Source: Phylloscopus collybita (taxonomy: Eukaryota; Chordata; Aves; Passeriformes; Phylloscopidae). Taken from it: a DNA stretch of 64,000 bases. The DNA is taken from positions 30,490,001 through 30,554,000 of the forward strand of contig JAJNNQ010000137.1 in assembly GCA_027886175.1 (NCBI GenBank), in the 5' to 3' direction. The position numbers and the translations under genes were made by a program. Below, piece after piece: positions 60,999 through 64,000 of the stretch (position 1 is the first letter of the stretch; the number at the start of each line of letters is the position of its first letter). The notes below the pieces were generated by a model. It did not search any database and had not been told where the DNA came from. It worked only from the letters and a program-made list of their open reading frames with translations.

Positions 60999-63900
60999 GC
61001 CAGGTAGAGGAAAGGGACAATCGGATCTATTGGACTGTGTGGATCCAATGGCCTGGCACATCTGACCCACAAGAGTACACGGCTTTGATTGACACTGGCT
61101 CTCAATGTACCCTGATGCCATCAAGGTATGTAGGAACAGAATCTGTTTCTCTTTCTGGAGTGACAGGAGGGTCCCAGCAGCTGACTGTAGTGGAGGCCGA
61201 AGTGAGTTTAACTGGGAACAGGTGGCAAAAACACCCCATTGTGATTGGCCCAGAGGCCCCATGCATCCTTGACATAGATTTTCTCAGAAATGGATATTTC
61301 AAAGACCCAAAAGGATATCGCTGGGCTTTTGGGATAGCTGCTGTAGAGACAGAAGACATCAGACAATTGAATACCTTGCCTGGCCTCTCCAATGACCCCT
61401 TTACTGTGGGACTGCTGAGAGTTGAAGAACAACAAGTACCAATCGCCACAGCAACAGTGCACCGTCAGCAGTACCGCACCAACAGAGACTCAGTGACCCC
61501 AATCCATGAGATGATTCGTAAACTGGAGAGCCAAGGGGTGGTCAGCAAGGCTCGTTCACCCTTCAACAGCCTCATCTGGCCTGTGCGTAAGTCCAGTGGA
61601 GAATGGAGACTGACAGTGGATTACCGTGGTCTGAATGAGGTCATGCCACCACTGAGTGCTGCTGTGCCAGACATGTTGGAGCTTCAGTATGAGCTGGAGT
61701 CCAAGGCAGCAAAGTGGTACGCGACCATCGACATTGCCAATGCTTTCTTCTCCATTCCTTTGGCAGCAGAGTGTAGGCCCCAGTTTGCTTTCACCTGGAG
61801 GGGTGTGCAGTACACCTGGAACCGACTGCCCCAGGGGTGGAAGCACAGTCCCACAATCTGCCATGGATTAATCCAGACTGCATTGGAAAAAGGCAAGACT
61901 CCTGAACATCTCCAGTATATTGATGACATCATTGTGTGGGGGAACACAGAAGTGGAAGTTTTCAAGAAAGGAGAGAAGATTATCCAGATTTTACTGAAAG
62001 CTGGTTTTGCCATTAAGCGAAGTAAGGTTAAGGGACCGGCTCGAGAAATCCAGTTCCTAGGAGTCAAGTGGCAAGATGGACGTCGCCAGATACCCACAGA
62101 AGTAATCAACAAGATCACCGCAATGTCTCCACCAACCAGCAAGAAGGAAACGCAAGCTTTCCTAGGTGCCATAGGCTTTTGGAGAATGCACATTCCTGAG
62201 TATAGCCAGTTGTAAGTCCTCTCTACCTGGTTACCTGCAAGAAGAACGATTTCCACTGGGGCCCTGAACAGCAGCAAGCCTTTGCCCAGATCAAGCAGGA
62301 GATCGCTCATGCGGTAGCCCTTGGCCCAGTGAGAATAAGACCAGATGTGAAGAATGTGCTCTACTCAGCAGCCAGGAACAATGGCCTGTCCTGGAGCCTT
62401 TGGCAGAAGGTGCCTGGTGAGACTCGGGGTCGACCACTGGGATTCTAGAGTCGAAGCTACAGAGGGTCCGAAACCAACTACACTCCCACAGAGAAGGAAA
62501 TCTTGGCCGCCTATGAAGGAGTTCAAGCCGCTTCAGAAGTAATTGGCACTGAAACGCACCTGCTTCTGGCACCCCGACTGCCGGTGCTGGGGTGGATGTT
62601 CAAGGGAAAGGTTCCTTCCCCGCATCATGCCACTGACACTACTTGGAGCAAATGGATTGCCCTCATTAGGCAGTGCGCCCGTATTGGGAACCCAAATCGC
62701 CCTGAGATTCTGGAAGTTATAACGAACTGGCCTGAAGGTGAGACTTTTGGATTATCCTCTGAAGAAGAAGAGGAGCAAGTGACACGTGCTGAGGAGGCCC
62801 CACCATATAATGAGCTACTGGAGACTGAAAAACGATATGCCCTCTTCACTGATGGTTCCTGCCGAATTATAGGCACTGACCGGAAATGGAAAGCTGCAGT
62901 ATGGAGCCCCACACGACGAGTTGCACAAGCTACCGAGGGACAAGGTGGATCGAGTCAGATGGCAGAGCTTAAAGCTGTCCAGCTGGCTTTGGATATTACT
63001 GAACGGGAGAAGTGGCCGAGGCTCTATCTCTACACCGACTCATGGATGGTAGCTAATGCCCTGTGGGGGATGGCTGAATCGCTGGAAAAAGGCCAACTGG
63101 CAGCGCAGAGGGAAACCCATCTGGGCTGCTGAGATTTGGCAGGACATTGCCACCCGAGTAGAGAAGCTAACTGTGAAAGTTCGACACGTGGATGCGCACG
63201 TACCCAAGAGTCGGGCTAATGAGGAGCATCACAACAATGAGCAGGTAGACAAAGCTGCCAAGGTGAAAGTATCACAGGTGGATCTAGACTGGCAGTGCAA
63301 GGGAAAATTATTCCTAGCTCGTTGGGCCCATGATGCCTCTGGTCATCAGGGAAGAGATGCAACATACCGATGGGCCCGTGACCGAGGGGTGGACCTTACT
63401 ATGGACAGCATCTCACAGGTCATCCATGACTGTGAGACCTGTGCTGCAATCAAACAGGCCAAGCGGGTGAAGCCTCTGTGGTACGGTGGATGATGGTTGA
63501 AGTACAGGCATGGGGAAGCCTGGCAAATTGACTACATCACCCTTCCCCAGACCCGCCAAGGCAAGCACTACGTGCTGACCATGGTAGAAGCAACCACAGG
63601 AGGGTTGGAGACCTATCCTGTGCCTCATGCCACTGCCGGAACACCATCCTGGGCCTGGAAAAACAAGTCCTGTGGAGACATGGCACCCCGGAGAGAATTG
63701 AGTCAGACAACGAGATACATTTTAAGAATGGCCTTGTAAACACCTGGGCCAAAGAACATGGTATTGAATGGATATACCACATCCCTTATCATGCACCAGC
63801 CGCCGGGAAAGTTGAATGGTGCAATGGACTATTAAAGACTACCCTGAAGGCACTTGGTGGAGGAACCTTCAAGAATTGGGATATAAACTTACACAAAGCC

Positions 63901-64000
63901 ACCTGGATGGTAAACACCCGAGGCTCCATCAATTGAGCTGGTCCGGCCCAGTCTGAACCCTTGCACACAGTGGATGGAGATAAAGTCCCTGTGGTACACC
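60983..64000 (+). pseudogene. Element 2 pol, broken and partial
   Basis: This is homologous to element 1 pol along its whole visible length. Protease LIDTGS, RT YIDD, RNase H TDGS and HVDAH, and the integrase zinc finger and start of the catalytic core can all be seen in successive frames. Breaks are: frame loss with TAA at 62213-62215; TAG at 62446-62448; an inserted base near 63068; TGA at 63491-63493; a lost base near 63637; TGA at 63934-63936. Several stops could come from single G-to-A or C-to-T changes at Trp or Arg codons. It cannot encode a full Pol. Confidence 0.93.

Larger units (their letters stand above)
58393..64000 (+). mobile_element. Decayed ERV-L-like provirus (element 2), plus strand, cut by window edge
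   Basis: This is a second provirus: 5' LTR, primer site, gag, in-frame UAG, pol. Its pol is roughly 85-90% alike to element 1 by eye, its gag much less. Gag has three in-frame stops, and pol has at least three stops and several frameshifts. It is an old, non-coding relative of element 1. The window ends within the integrase region, so the 3' LTR and 3' target duplication are not visible. Confidence 0.93.

Overview
The window looks like avian, probably songbird, chromosomal DNA. The basis is several CR1 LINE 3' ends carrying the typical bird ATTCTATGATTCTATG-type tails, plus two ERV-L-like (class III) endogenous retroviruses. I recognised no host exon, tRNA or rRNA. Most of 1-51.5 kb reads as AT-rich, gene-poor intergenic or intronic sequence with scattered CR1 fragments.

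Layout. (1) 3384-9969, minus strand: a complete ERV-L-like provirus (element 1). It has a 5 bp target duplication (GGATA), two 736 bp LTRs that differ at one site by eye, a primer site, a gag ORF, a pol ORF (protease, RT, RNase H, integrase), a polypurine tract and no env. Gag and pol share a reading frame and are separated by one UAG inside a perfect hairpin. (2) 9975-51473: gene-poor DNA with CR1 fragments at about 10.4, 17.4, 22.7, 24.6, 36.8, 37.2 and 38.5 kb and a 36-base poly-T. (3) 51474-51873: a GC-rich flank with two ETS-type sites. (4) 51874-55623: a 3.75 kb tandem array, extremely CpG-dense. Nearly every unit carries the POU octamer ATGCAAAT, and a subset adds the C/EBP palindrome ATTGCGCAAT. 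(5) 55624-56081, minus strand: the 5' part of an ERV-L-like LTR whose sequence switches into the array at a conserved LTR position. (6) 56082-58392: unique DNA with short microsatellites. (7) 58393 to the window end, plus strand: a second, decayed ERV-L-like provirus (element 2) with 5' LTR, tRNA-Lys-type primer site, and gag and pol broken by stops and frameshifts. It runs off the right edge.

How the parts relate. The two proviruses are relatives: pol is roughly 85-90% alike by eye, and their LTRs share a core block. Both have a very short leader, a Gag with hydrophobic membrane-like segments before the capsid-like region, no visible CCHC zinc knuckle, and the same gag-UAG-pol hairpin. Element 2's Gag also carries 19-residue tandem repeats, several with a TQT core resembling dynein light chain LC8 sites. 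The array sits directly downstream of a TATA-containing LTR U3, so LTR-driven transcription through it is plausible.

The best candidate for something undescribed is the octamer/C/EBP array fused to an ERV-L LTR. The conserved readthrough hairpin and the membrane-type, TQT-repeat Gag come next. Provirus structure rests on direct sequence signs; functional statements are inference.
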